Below are positions 23,393 to 34,739 of a DNA stretch of 64,000 nt, in pieces. The notes under the pieces were generated by a model. That model ran no database searches, had not been told where the DNA came from, and worked only from the letters and a program-made list of their open reading frames with translations. The DNA lies in NCBI GenBank assembly GCA_001455915.2, contig LNDK02000066.1, positions 4,216,001-4,280,000 on the forward strand. The letters run 5' to 3'. Origin of the DNA: Samsoniella hepiali. Its lineage: Eukaryota > Ascomycota > Sordariomycetes > Hypocreales > Cordycipitaceae. Positions within the stretch are counted from its first letter, which is position 1. Each line of letters begins with the position of its first letter. A program made the translations under genes and the position numbers.

Positions 23393-26300
23393 TTAAGCGT
23401 TATTCTTCACCGGGGGCGACGGAGGGGCGTTGGTACCCTCCATGTTGCCAGTCAGCTCAGCGACGCGGGCCTTGATGCGAGCAACGCGCGACTCAATAGC
23501 TAAGTATCGTGTTAGCATATAGTAGGAATGAAGACGGGCTGTTGATACGTACTCTCTTCGCCGCTGGTCTCCTCCTCGCCCTCAGTGGCGCTCTTGCTGG
23601 GTGGCAAGCTGCGGTCACGCTCGTCCATGTTGCGGTGAGTCGCACGGTTCGCGGCATTCTTGCGGATCTGTGCCCATCTATCCTGTACACCGGGACTGGC
23701 GGTGCGGGTAAGTCCGTTGGTATCCTTTCCGTCGGCTTCCTGTGTACCGCGCGCAATAGGCGGCGGCGTAGCGTCATCTGCTGCATCGTCGGGGGCAAAG
23801 GCAGGCTGGTCAGTCAGAGGGCCTTGGTCGAAGCGAGCGAATTCTTCCTTGCTATTGGCAATCTCTTCGGGGGTTGCAGCCTTGTCGGCCTCGCCGGCGG
23901 GCTCTTGCAGGTTGTCAACATCCAAAGTTGGTTCGGCAACGTGTTCCGTCTCGACAGCCTGGTCGACATGCTTCTCAGCAATGGGTTCGGGGGTTTTGGT
24001 CTTGGCCGCGGCGGCAGCAGCGGCATCTTGTTGAAACATGCTGTTCAGCTGGGCAGCCGAGTTCTCGGGAATTTTGGAGGATCGGTTCTTGCGGAACAGC
24101 TTGCGAAGGCCACCCTTCTCCTTGGGCTCCTTGACAGGAGACTTTTGCTGAGCCTCGACAGGCTTAGCAGCAGGGACGGGAGAAGCTGGAACGGCTACAG
24201 GCTCCTCATCCTTGGGAGGTGGTGCTGGAACAGGCTCGACCTGCTCTTCATTTGTCTTCTCTGCTACGGGAGCAGTGGTCTTGCTGTCCTGAGTCTCGAC
24301 CGGCGCTTTTTGAAGCTTCGAGGTCTTAGCCTTCTCGATGGGGGCAGGAGGGGTGACTGATTCCTCAACGGGGACCGCCGGGACGGGCTTTCTCTCAGTC
24401 GCCTTGGCATTGCCGTTGGCTGCGTTGGCACTACCATTGGGTGCTTTCGCGCCGCCATTCGTAGCAGCGGCCTCGTCGGACTGTTCCGCTCGAGCGGGAG
24501 AGATGGAGACGCCTCGGCCAGCGCTGGTGTTGGAAAGGTAAGCGTCCTTGACAGCCCCCTTGTCATACTTCTTGACCCATTTCATGGCAGAAGACGCCTC
24601 GCCAGCGATGGGTGGCTGAAGGTCAAAGACGCTGATGGTCTTGTCACCCAAGACCTCCTCGTCAGTGCGGCCACGTCGAGTAGCGGCAGGCTGGTTCTCG
24701 GACTCTTGAATGGCACGGAGCTGAGCTGCCTTGGCGGCAATCTTGGCCTGTGTGTCGGGGCCAACGCTGGTCGTGCTGCCACCGCCAGGGGCCTGTTCGC
24801 CTCTTTTCAGAGAGTACTTGTTGATAGACTTGCGGCGCGAGACAGTGCGACTGCGCTTTGTCCAGCTGAAGAATCCCTTCTTCTCAGCAATATAAGCGCC
24901 TTCCTGCGGGTCGGGAGCAGCTCCGGCAATGATTTCTTCCATAACTAGCCATGCTCCATCGTGAACGGTCGTTTCGAGAACAGCGCACCGGCCAAAGGCG
25001 GCCTTTCTTTCACTGGTCTCCTCAGGGGCGAGACTGCTCATCCAGACCCACCAGAAAGCATCGTCTAGGTCAAAGGGCGTGATGCTAGCCAGTTCACCAG
25101 GCTCCAGATCTCTGTCGGATTCCAGACGAGGCTGGTGAGACTGCGAGCTATGCTGTCGCTGGACGTCGATGGGAGGAAGTACCTGGTCCGGGGGAACAAG
25201 GGTGTTGGTCTTGCCGGAGTCGTCGACAAAGCCGGTTGAGAGGAAGTCGGCCCAAGAAGGCGTTGTAGGGCGGGCATCGTGGTTGGCAGAGGAGCGGACG
25301 TTCAGCATGCTTTTGCTGGGTCCAAAGGTCTGGGGCTGACGCTTGACCGGGACAGCACTCTCCTCGTAGTCATCCTCCTCAGTCAGAGCACTTGCGAAAC
25401 CGATATCCTCAAATCGCGACCACGAGGCATCGCGGAGGCTGGTGGAGTGCTTTGCGCTGGAAGCCTGGGACTGGTTGGCAGCGGAAATGGCCTTGAGGAC
25501 TCTTCGGCATTCTTCGCTGAGGGCTTCGGTGGCGTCGTCAAAGTCGGATAGTTTTCGGAGAGCAACATCGGAATCGCGATACTCGAACTTGCTGGCACGT
25601 CGAAGCAACGCAAATGGGGTGGGCGAAACGGAGTCGACAATCATGACAAGCTTGTTGGTGCGGGAAACAAGCATATCGGCAGCCCTGGGAGGATACTCGG
25701 TTTCGTTGAGAAGCTTCTGGAGAGATCGGGGAAGCATGGTGATGCCAGTCAGTTCCTGCTCGGGGGATAGCGATCGTAGATAGGCGAAGAAAAGGTGAGT
25801 AGTGGCATCAGCAGCCCTAGTTGGATGTCAGCACAAAACAGCCGCGAAATAGTTGCATCCGACTGCGACTGCGCTCACTTTTTCCAGGCCTTGTAGCCTC
25901 CATCAAATCCATCGCCCGTGTCCCTTTGCTCAAACGCCCACCAGGCGGCCATGCGGGAGAGCTTGACGCCACTGAGTCCGTTCTTCTTGCCATGGGCAGC
26001 AATGGCAGCGACGAGCTCAAAGAAGCCAAAAATGATGTGCTGTCTGGCATCACTCTCTACACTAATAGGAATAAACGTTTTGAAAGAATCTCTGGCAAGC
26101 TTGGAGTCTGTGGGGGAATGGCGTTAGCATGATGTGAGATGGAACCTTGGCGCGGCAGCTTACCGAGTTCGCCAATCTTGAATAGCTCGTATGCATCCCA
26201 GGACACAACACCACCCTGGAGGCGGCTCCAACACCATTTCAGAACCGAGGCAAGGACCTGGATATTCGTTAGTATTTGGCCATTGTAGGGGAATATGTTT

Positions 26301-26776
26301 TTTTCTTTTTTTAAATATATATTTGGGAGCATACCATGGGCTCTGCGATTCGCACTTCTTGTTGGAGCCTCTCGCCGTGGATAGGCGCATCGAGGCCATC
26401 CTTGCCGAAAAAGTTTCGAATAAATGTTCGGACGCCGCTGGGATTGGAGGTCGGTCGGAAGGGCAGGAGCAAAAAGGGATGGTCGAGGCCTGTGATAGGA
26501 TGGAGTTAGGGCATGGTGACGGGAAGCAGCATGGTGGCGACGGCACGGCACGGCACGGCGAGGTGGAGGAGTGTGATTCAACGTACCTCGCGACTTGATT
26601 TCGTGTGTACAGCATCGAACCAATTCGGCAATCTCGTCGGGCTCGACCGAAGAGCGAGTGTAGGCGTCATCCCACCTGGGCTTGGCGGGGAGGGAGTCGG
26701 TCAGGTCGTTGATGCCATTCTTCTTCTTGTGGCGGGCATCTCGTGCCTTGTTGATGCGGGAGAAGATTCCCGGCAT
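23393..26776 (-). CDS. Msb1/DUF1708 morphogenesis protein
   Basis: Homologue of yeast Msb1, a bud-site/cell-polarity factor linked to Cdc42-Rho1 signalling. Six exons: 26776-26587, 26489-26335, 26257-26164, 26107-25879, 25816-23553 and 23499-23393, total 1012 aa, all phases consistent. The N-terminal RhoGAP-like DUF1708 domain spans about residues 1-320 (MPGIFSRINK, KPRWDDAYTRSSVEP, VLKWCWSRLQGGVVSWDAYE, MAAWWAFEQRDTGDGFDGGY, TMLPRSLQKLLNETEYPP). The remainder is mostly disordered, with Ala/Pro/Lys-rich stretches and a coiled, charged C-terminus. Intron 2 carries a perfect TACTAAC branch point. The last exon (107 nt) replaces a short read-through tail. Expected at sites of polarised hyphal growth. 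Confidence 0.88.
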
Positions 26777-29700
26777 CTTGAGGCAGGACAACAAACGTCG
26801 TCGGGGACGGCTCGGGGGGCTTGAGGAATCCGTGACGAGCGAGGCAGCGCAGACTCAGCGGCGCATGCAGGGTCAAGGTAGCAGGAAAGAAAGTGCAAGG
26901 CAGGGGCTGGAGGGAAAAGGCGGCGGGAGAAGGAGCAGAGAGAAGGTGAGGGAGTAATGATCCTCGCTCAAATGAAGAATAGTTGGAAAAAGAAAACAAT
27001 GGGCGCGATGGGGAGGAAAAGGAAGGACTCGGGCACGTTGGGCTGCAAGGTGCGTGGTGAAAAGTAAAGTTGATGCGTCGACGTCTCAGACCAGGAGAGG
27101 CGCTGTCTGTAGCGAACGTGTAAGTGGTTGGAGACGTGCGGAGGGTGGCTTTTGGGGGAGACGCCCAGAAACGGGAAAGAGAACCAAAAAAAAAAAAAAA
27201 GAGAAAGACTCGGCAGCAGAAGGGCTCGAAGTCACCGAGCAGGGACGCTTATTAGCAACGGCGATGCATAAGAGAGGTAGACAAGGAGAGAGGAGCGTGA
27301 CCTGGACGGGCAGCGAGCTGAGAGGAGCGAAAAAGCAAAATGCGGGCACTGGGAGAGCGTGTGGGAAAATAGGAGAGAGAGAGCCCTGGAGCGCGTGGTG
27401 ACGAGGGGGACACTGACGCGGAGTGCGATGCGACTACACGACTCTCGACTCTGGGGGCTACTAATAAAGCTACGGCGATTACCCGTACAGCCCAGGGTCA
27501 AATTAGGGCCAGGCGGAGGATGATTGGGGGGACACGCGGAGAGATGGATGGCGCGCCGTGGAGGAGTTGGCGCCAAAGCCAAATTCTGCCTCTCTCTCGA
27601 CGACTGGACTTTTGATTTTCGTGATGTCAAAGGAGGCCCGGCTCAGGGGTCCGAAGATGGGCCAACAACCACTGGGTAACACTTGGCCAAGCTAAAATCC
27701 ACTTGTAGAGGGGGGGGGGAAAGGAGGGGGGGCCCTATCAAGCCAGGAGTGGCCTAGTCGACTAGTGTTAAGATTGGGATGGGTCGGCTCTTTTTTTCTT
27801 TCCTTTTCTTCCGTAGAAAAAGGCAAAGCGCATTGGGGGGGAACAACGCATCATTGTGTGGCTGCAAATTGGCAGGTAACTAGCAAACTAGGTACCTATC
27901 TGTACCAGTAACAATGGCCGCTTGCTTTGTTGGTGGTGGATCAGTGCCCTTGCCCGTCTCGCTAACAACAACAGGGTACATTCAGGTACCTGTCGCCTAA
28001 GAGGGCTGGGCCAGCTGGCGGGTGTTGTTGACACCAGAATGCATAAAGTGTTCATGGCCTCTGCACTCGCTGCCGTCGTCTGCAAGCCTTTTGTCTTACC
28101 TACCTACTTGCAAGTTGATGACCTATTTACCTATTTCTATTCTTCTTCTTCGAATCAGCCTGCGCCCAGCTGCCGGTCATGACAAGCTCTTTGGGCCCCC
28201 CCGGCCCAATGAATGCCCCCCAGTCGCCGCCCCTTTCCGCCCTACTGTAAAGGGGCACCCCCCGGCTGCACTGCTTCATCAGTGGAGACATTCCGTGGCG
28301 GGCCCCCATTTGCTGTCTTGGGATGCGCCAAAGTGGTCTTTCGACAGCTCAAGATATGTGCAACATACGGAGACAATGATGGAGTTTAGTATACCAGTAA
28401 GACCATGACTGAAAATACAAGAGCAGGCAAAACCCGAAAATCCATAAATATCTGGTATAAATTTACCCGCTGCCCACCATCGCATCCCACCACCGCTCGG
28501 CTGCCGCCACACCCCCATGCACCACTGCACCTCATCTTCTGCACCTGCAGGGCCCCAAGTACCGACCCAGCTAGCGCGCCGCTGCAGTCTCCCGGCTTGC
28601 CGTCCGTTTGCTCCGTCTCCTCGGACGACCTCGTCTAAAAATCGACATCCCTCACCTCTCTCTGGTCAACATGTTCGCATACGTCCATTATTTCAGGTCA
28701 TTGGACCGCCAAAACTCAAGTCCAACCCCCCAAAGACCAAGCGTCATTATTCCTGGAATTGTATAGGAGAGCGCCAGAGACACACAACGGCTGCGATCAA
28801 TGCAGTACCACGGTCCACAGCACACCACAATGGGCCCCTGCCCCTGACGTGCTGGGTACCTATCCATCGGTCCAATCACTATTGACTTGCAGCTGCAGGT
28901 CTATTATAAGTTAATTAGAAATCTGAGCACCACTCACACATCACCTCACCCTCACACCAGCACTGCCTCGTCACAGCAACACCCTCTCGACTCAGCAATC
29001 ATGTATCAGCACGCATACTACGTTATTCGACCGCAACTGAAAACCCTGCCATGATGTTCCAGCTTGGCCTGAAAAAACAGGTCCGTTATCACGGACGCAA
29101 CTCCGTCGTCAGCCGACTCGGGCAGGGCTCAGGCCTGCCCTGGCCCTCCTCTGTTCTACGCTATTTGCCGCCATGACACCCTAATCAACGGTCGCCCGTC
29201 GTCGAGTCTCCATCGAATAATGAACTACTAACTTGATTTCCGGGCAGCCCCCTCCCTCGGGGGTCTTTGTGCTCGTTCCACTAGATTTGTGCAATAGAAC
29301 AATCGAACACCGCACGAGACAATGCTGGCGCTATACCGGCCAGTCTGCTATTATCCGTCTCAGACACCACAAGCGCACGCCACTCTTTGTTGTCAGTGCA
29401 CCAATGCCATCGTGTACCAGTAGGAAATCAGAGCAGGCTTCGCTTCCCACCGGCACCAACACCCGCCCCATGCCCAGTCTGCGTTGTCACGCCCCGTCGA
29501 CAGCGGGGCTTGTCAAGCCATGTATCGTCAGCTCAGACGGAAGGAACAACACACAAGTAAAAAAAGCCATTGTTGGAGATGGCTCCTCTGCATTGAAAAG
29601 AACGTCTGATCATGCATTATGCCGTAGAAATGCCCATCCACCTGTCAGCCCACCATTTGGTAGGTCACAGACGGACGTGGCTGCCTCAGCCTGACACGCT

Positions 29701-30015
29701 AGCCAGATACACATCAGACACAGACCAGTTTACCAGATTTTAGCTTTTTTGCGCATATCGGGCTTTTTTGTAATTGGTCTTGGTCTTTTTGCTTACCAAG
29801 TCAAATAGCTTTGGCGTAAACACAGCTTTGCTCGTGGGGGGACAGCTACTCGTGCAGCGCAGCCTGCCAGCAAACCGACATCCTCACACCATCACAGATA
29901 TCACGGTACATCAAGATGACACACATGGTAATGAAGCATACTATACACAGCTCTGCTATCCAGGCTGTAAATCATTCCAACTTGACAATGTAAAATCGTG
30001 ACATCAGCAACCGTG
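26777..30015. other. 3.2-kb intergenic region
   Basis: Upstream of the Msb1-like gene and downstream of UNG1. It has an A run near 27187, G-rich runs near 27.7 kb and many short frames without family features. One possible lineage-specific transcript, described separately, lies at about 28.9-29.7 kb. Confidence 0.5.
28902..29694 (+). other. Possible short spliced gene or non-coding transcript
   Basis: A TATTATAAG box near 28902 is followed by a CA-rich leader and an ATG at 29001 that opens only 17 codons. About 230 nt later, at 29228-29247, there is a strong intron 3' end (ACTACTAACTTG, then GGGCAG), after which a frame stays open to 29694 (about 149 codons). A GT donor just after the seventh codon would link the two in phase. 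The resulting protein has no recognised motif and many Arg, Pro and Ser residues. It may equally be a non-coding RNA or chance. Confidence 0.22.
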
Positions 30016-31196
30016 CTATGCTTTTGGCTTTGTAGCCTCTTCCTCCGCTGCCCTGATGGCCTCTTCCAGAGCCGCCTCGTCGTCCGACCCAATCTCCCCA
30101 TCCGTCTCGACATTCTCCTTGCCCGCCGCCACCGCTGTCGCCTTCTTCTTCCCCTCCACCACCGCCTTCTTGTCCACCTTTGGCGCACTCAGCGTCGAGT
30201 TGCCCGGGACCAGCGCCCAGTCAATCTCGCCGTCCGCGCCGTACCGCGCCACGAGCCACTCGTTGGCCTTGCGAAAGTGCCCGCAGTCAAAGAACCCCCG
30301 CGACGCGCTCAGCGGGCTCGGGTGCACGCTCTGCAGCACCAGGTGCCGCTGGCGGTCGACCTTGAGCACGCGCTTGCCGGCGGGCGTGCCCCAGGCGACA
30401 AAGACGACGCCCCGGGTGCGCTTCTGCGCGATGAGGTCGATGATTTTTTGCGTCAGCCGCTCCCAGCCGCGGTTCGAGTGCGAGTTGGCCTCGTGCGCGC
30501 GCACCGTCAGACACGTGTTGAGCATGAGCACGCCGCGGTCGGCCCACGGCGTCAGCAGGCCCGCGTTCTTGGGCGGCTTCTCGAACGCGGGGTAGTCCTT
30601 GGCGAGGGCAATGTACATGTTGCGCAGCGAGGGCGGCGCGGGCGTCGGCGGTCGCACGGAAAAGGCCATGCCGTGCGCCTGGTTGACGTTGTGGTAGGGG
30701 TCCTGGCCGACGATGACGACCTTGACGTCGTTGAACGGTGTATGCCGAGACCTGTGGCACAGAGAGTTAGAACAATTGCTGCGGCCTGCGTGAATCGAGG
30801 CTAGGAGCAGATTCCATCTCACCATGAGTAGACGTCCTCCTTGGGAGGAAACCACTTTTTTCCAGCCGCCGTCTCCCTGTCCAGGAACTTCTTCAAGTCG
30901 AGAAACTCCTTTGTCGTAATGTCGTCCTTGAGCAGGCCCAGCCAGCTCTCGTGCATCGTCTCAATCTCCAGCTTCAGCAGCGTCCTTTGCTCTGGCGTGA
31001 GGCCCGCCAGCCACTTTTCCTTGTCGAACTTGGTCGCGGCCGGTGCCGGCGTCGCCGCGGCGGATTTGCTGCCTGCGGCGGTCTGGGCCGGCTTGGGCGC
31101 CGCGCCAAAGAAGGAGGCAATGTTGCCGTTTGCTTTTGGCTTCTTCAGCTCGGGTTCGGGTCCGGGCCCGCTGGCCTTGCGCTTGAGGCTCGACAT
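30016..31196 (-). CDS. UNG1: Uracil-DNA glycosylase
   Basis: Removes uracil from DNA in base-excision repair. Exons 31196-30823 and 30751-30016 (71-nt intron, GTGAGA donor, CACAG acceptor) give 369 aa from the internal ATG. Water-activating motif GQDPYH is at residues 140-145 (D142), and the DNA-intercalation motif HPSPLSA is present. Near the N-terminus, NGNIASFF (23-30) resembles a PCNA-interacting peptide but has Asn where Gln is usual. The frame stays open to a further in-frame ATG at 31493, which would add 99 residues beginning with an Arg-rich, acid-free stretch, so a mitochondrial isoform is plausible. The C-terminal 60 residues beyond the catalytic core are Lys/Glu/Ala-rich and unusual in length. 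Confidence 0.95.
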
Positions 31197-31982
31197 GGTG
31201 TTTGCTGGGACGAGGCGGCGTGCCTGCAGCGTCGATGCCAGTCGGAGTAGTGCGAACGCCGTGGCTGCGAGCGTGTGTAATGTAAGGATGCGTTGCAGTT
31301 GCAGTTGCAGTTGTTGCAGTTTTTCTTTCAGATGCGGGTGAAAGATAAGTGATGGGTGTTCTGAGAATTCGTCTGCGGCCAAGAATTGATCAAAAGAGGA
31401 AGAGTGGGAGGCGGAAAGGGGATTTGAATTCGGTTGAAGGCGCTGGCCAGAACGCGGTCTCGAAATGATCCGACGCGAAGCCCTGGTTCCCATTCACGCG
31501 TGCTGTCGCAGCCACTCCAGCCGCTGTGGGGGTGCGCCCAGCTAGCAGCACCCTGTCAACTCAGGAGCCAAATAACCACCCTCGTCTCTATTCGCTCTAT
31601 TCACGAGAGTCGGAAAATAAAGTTTTACGAATTTATCAACAACTAACCACCAGTCTGCCTTGTGCAAGAACGCCAAGTAAGGCGGTGGCTTTTTCTGTTC
31701 CCCCGCTTGTCGGCCAGCTCGGGACCATGCAATTCCAACCTTGAGACTACGTGATCAGCTCGAAGCCACTGGCTCAAAAAGCTCAGAAACACAAGGAAGC
31801 AATGGTTACCATCGATCCGTGGCTACAGGACCTACGTTAGGGTATTGCCCGTGACGGCGAAGGCGCTAATGGCGACTACGGGGGCGCGTGAGATGGTCGT
31901 CACCACAATCTTGACGGAATTATTGTATACTCAAAGGCTTTTCATGTTTTCGAGACCATGTCATTGTATTGATTCCTAGCAC
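31197..31982. other. UNG1 upstream region and left border of the accessory island
   Basis: 786 bp between the UNG1 short start and the amidase stop. The first 297 bp are open in the UNG1 frame and may encode a mitochondrial presequence. Repeated TTGCAG units occur at about 31284-31320. No other gene is seen. Confidence 0.5.
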
Positions 31983-34229
31983 CTAGGTGGATGCCGCCTT
32001 GATTGCCGCATCGCACATCCTGGTAACCTCCAGCAAATACTCCTCGTTCAGTCGCCGTCCGACGAGCTGTACCGACACAGGACACTCTGCCATGCTTTCC
32101 GGCGAATCTATGACTCTTGTGTCAGCGGTTGGCTCAGTTTGGATGGTCCAATGGCCCCGACATACAATCCTGCCAGATCTGTGCTTCATGCTCACTACGG
32201 GCTTTATACTCTGGCTTCGCGTCCTCGGCTGCGGAGACGTGTGTGACTGGAATAGTCGTCGCGCAGTAGTCTAGTACGTTCCACAGACTGGTGTAGTTGT
32301 CGTAAGTAAACTTGTACCTGTTTTGCATTTTTTTTTGGTTAGCGCGCTGAACCTTGATAATAACCCATCAAGTACTAGGTAGTGACTTGCTTCGCGGACG
32401 CTGGCCACGGTGTCGTGGGCATCAGCAGTGCATCCATCACGCGTCCCGTGCCAGTCTTGAGCTTCGTTTCCGCCCATGCCGTCAGCATGCGCTTGGCGAA
32501 TTCCGTGCGCTTAGCCTGGGCGTCCCAAAGCTGGGAGACTGTGGCACGACCCTCGGGTGACCATTTCCGTTCCTCTCCGTTCCAGGTCTGGCGTTGCTTG
32601 CTCTTGTTCACCATGTCCGCGAGCAAATCGTATCCCCTTGGCCAGGGCTCTTGGGTCTGGCTGACGATCTTGTCCAGTGCATCAGCAGTGGCGGACTGGT
32701 ACAACGCAAACTTCAACCGGTCTGTATATAGTGGATCGTCGCTGGTTGACTTCTTCAGCATTACGTACGAAAGCAGCCGTGCAAGAATATGGGACGGGCA
32801 AGCTCACATGTGAAACTCAATGACCGTGTGGCCCGCCTTCTCTAGTGCTATCTTTGTTGCAAGTAGAGCTCGGGTCACAGGGGGAAGCGGCTTGACGATC
32901 CCGTCGTCAAGTAGCAGACCTGTGCCATGTCAGAGGTGGTCCTCTATTCAGTCACGACACACTAGCAGCGCCGAAAGGACACCAACCAAAACATAGCTTC
33001 TCAGGCATCTGTACCTTGCGCCATGGCATAAACAAGCAGTCTGGATCCGCTCCCGCCCAAGGCTCGCTTTGGATTACGGACTTGCTCCATAGTTCCAAGC
33101 CTGCCACTGACGTCGACATTGGCCCGACAACATTTCGAACTGCCTCCTGCCCTTGGAGAGCGTCCCTCAGCCCGTAGGTAGGAAACCTGCCGAAAGACGG
33201 CTTCATTGAGTATAAACCGCAAAACGAGGCAGGTATTCCTGCTGCTTGTTAGGAAGTGGAATATAGTCATTGCGTGGGACATTCGCATTACTCACGAATA
33301 GAGCCACCAACGTCCGTGCCCACTCCCAGAGGAGAGCCTCGCATAGCCAACAGGGCACCTTCGCCCCCAGAAGACCCGCCACTGGAGAGATTGCGGTTGT
33401 AAGGGTTACTGGTGTAACCGTACATGGCGTTAAACGTCTGCTCGGCCGTTAGGAGCCATCATGCATACTGTCCGCTGTCGCCTTCGTATTCACTGACCTC
33501 CCCAGACATGAGCACTAGAGGCACATTGGTCTTGCAGAACAGAATTGCACCACTTTCCCGCATGATCTTGGTAATTTCAGTCTCCTCTCCTTTCGACGTC
33601 GGCTGATTGGCAAACGCGGTACAGCCGATAGCGGCATCCGTGCCGGCGATTTGGAAGCAGTCTTTGAGAGAGACCGGGAGACCATGCAATGGACCGCGAA
33701 GTACACCGGACGCTTCGTACTCGGCATCTAGCTGCCGTGCAGCCTCGATCGCCTTGTCGAACAATATTTCAGATAGGCAGTTGACCTGGATAGTCGTGTC
33801 AGCTCATAATGTAAGGGTCTCAACGGGCGGTTTAGGGCGTCCTCTGCGAGAGCGTACAAGTTGTTGCGCGATGGCAGCTCGTTTGCAGAACGCGACAGTC
33901 ACCTATGATATATCATGTTAGCATGACTAGAACGTATTTCTGAATATGCTAGCTCTGTCATGGCCTGATCTGACCTCGTAGGAGCTGTACGCTCGGGTAG
34001 CAAGCTTCTGCACCAACAACGCTGCGTCTGTCTCTGTAATCTCCAATTCGCGAGATGAAAGTATGCCACACTCAGCAGGAACCCTCGTGACATTGAGCTG
34101 GTTTTCTGGGCACAAGCCGGCGCGCAGTTGCCATTCTGCAGGTATGGCCGCATCCCTTCGCGCTCGCTTGTCGACCGCAATCGTCTCCCACGCCGCAGGT
34201 TGGGCATCTTGACAATCGCGACTATCCAT
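31983..34229 (-). CDS. Amidase-signature family hydrolase (acetamidase-like)
   Basis: Hydrolyses an amide to acid plus ammonia or amine, probably in the cytosol. Nine exons: 34229-33975, 33902-33858, 33785-33498, 33437-33296, 33238-32987, 32919-32808, 32741-32391, 32317-32166 and 32107-31983, total 573 aa. The Ser-cisSer-Lys triad is intact: K141 in PVSLKDCF, S218 in GGSSGGEG and S242 in DVGGSIR, with the same 24-residue Ser-Ser spacing as fatty-acid amide hydrolase. The intron between exons 7 and 8 uses a GC donor (GCAAGT) with an AACAG acceptor; only this choice joins the two conserved frames. The exon 6/7 junction was also chosen by phase and is the least certain. It is divergent from the MFS gene and carries a CGG-N6-CCG element upstream. 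The natural amide is unknown. Confidence 0.9.
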
Positions 34230-34739
34230 TCCGATTGAACTGTTTCGGGATAGTTAAAGTGAAGCACAAAATAATTGGCAATGCCACACAAATTACCCAA
34301 TGACAAGTAATCGTGTTATCAGGTGCTCAGAATGACAGTGGTCAACGAAAATGCTTGCCGGCCCGGACCCCGAAAAGAGCTAGCTAGGGTTCCCCGCAAA
34401 GTCTGTTTTCCCCAGAATCCTAGACTAGGATATTGGCCAGTCCCAAGCCGAAAGTTGCCTCGAATTATTCCAAAGCGGTAGCACAGAGGACGTTGCTAAG
34501 CCGGCGCGGTGGTGGCTGACGGGTTTCCCGAAGCCAGTCGGCTTCTCCCGATGCTGTTATCTGGGGGTGGGCCAAACGTCAGGCTGTGAACTGCAGTAAA
34601 CTAGGGGTTGCTAGGAACTAGAATCTGGACAAGTCCAAAATTCTAGATATAATCTAGCTGTGGTCGGAGGTAAAAAGGATCAGAATTGGCGAAAACTATT
34701 GTCTTTTTATTTTCACAGACGCTTACACCTACTTGCCAA
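34230..34739. promoter_or_regulatory. Divergent promoter, amidase / MFS transporter
   Basis: 510 bp between two divergent starts. It contains the TCGG-N6-CCGA element at 34538-34551, a second CGG-N5-CCG-like site at 34520-34530, two HGATAR sequences of the AreA nitrogen-regulator type (minus strand, 34316-34321 and 34557-34562), and a GATATAAT box near 34647 that suits the MFS gene. Confidence 0.6.
34538..34551. promoter_or_regulatory. Cluster element TCGGCTTCTCCCGA (CGG-N6-CCG)
   Basis: On the minus strand it reads TCGGGAGAAGCCGA, differing at one position from the element at 45290. It lies 308 bp from the amidase ATG and 188 bp from the MFS ATG. The CGG-N6-CCG form is typical of Ppr1/UaY-type Zn2Cys6 dimers. 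Confidence 0.6.

Noticed and set aside
29233..29694. 153-codon frame taken alone as a gene
   Set aside because: It begins inside a probable intron end and without an ATG start; it is kept only as part of a low-confidence transcript unit.
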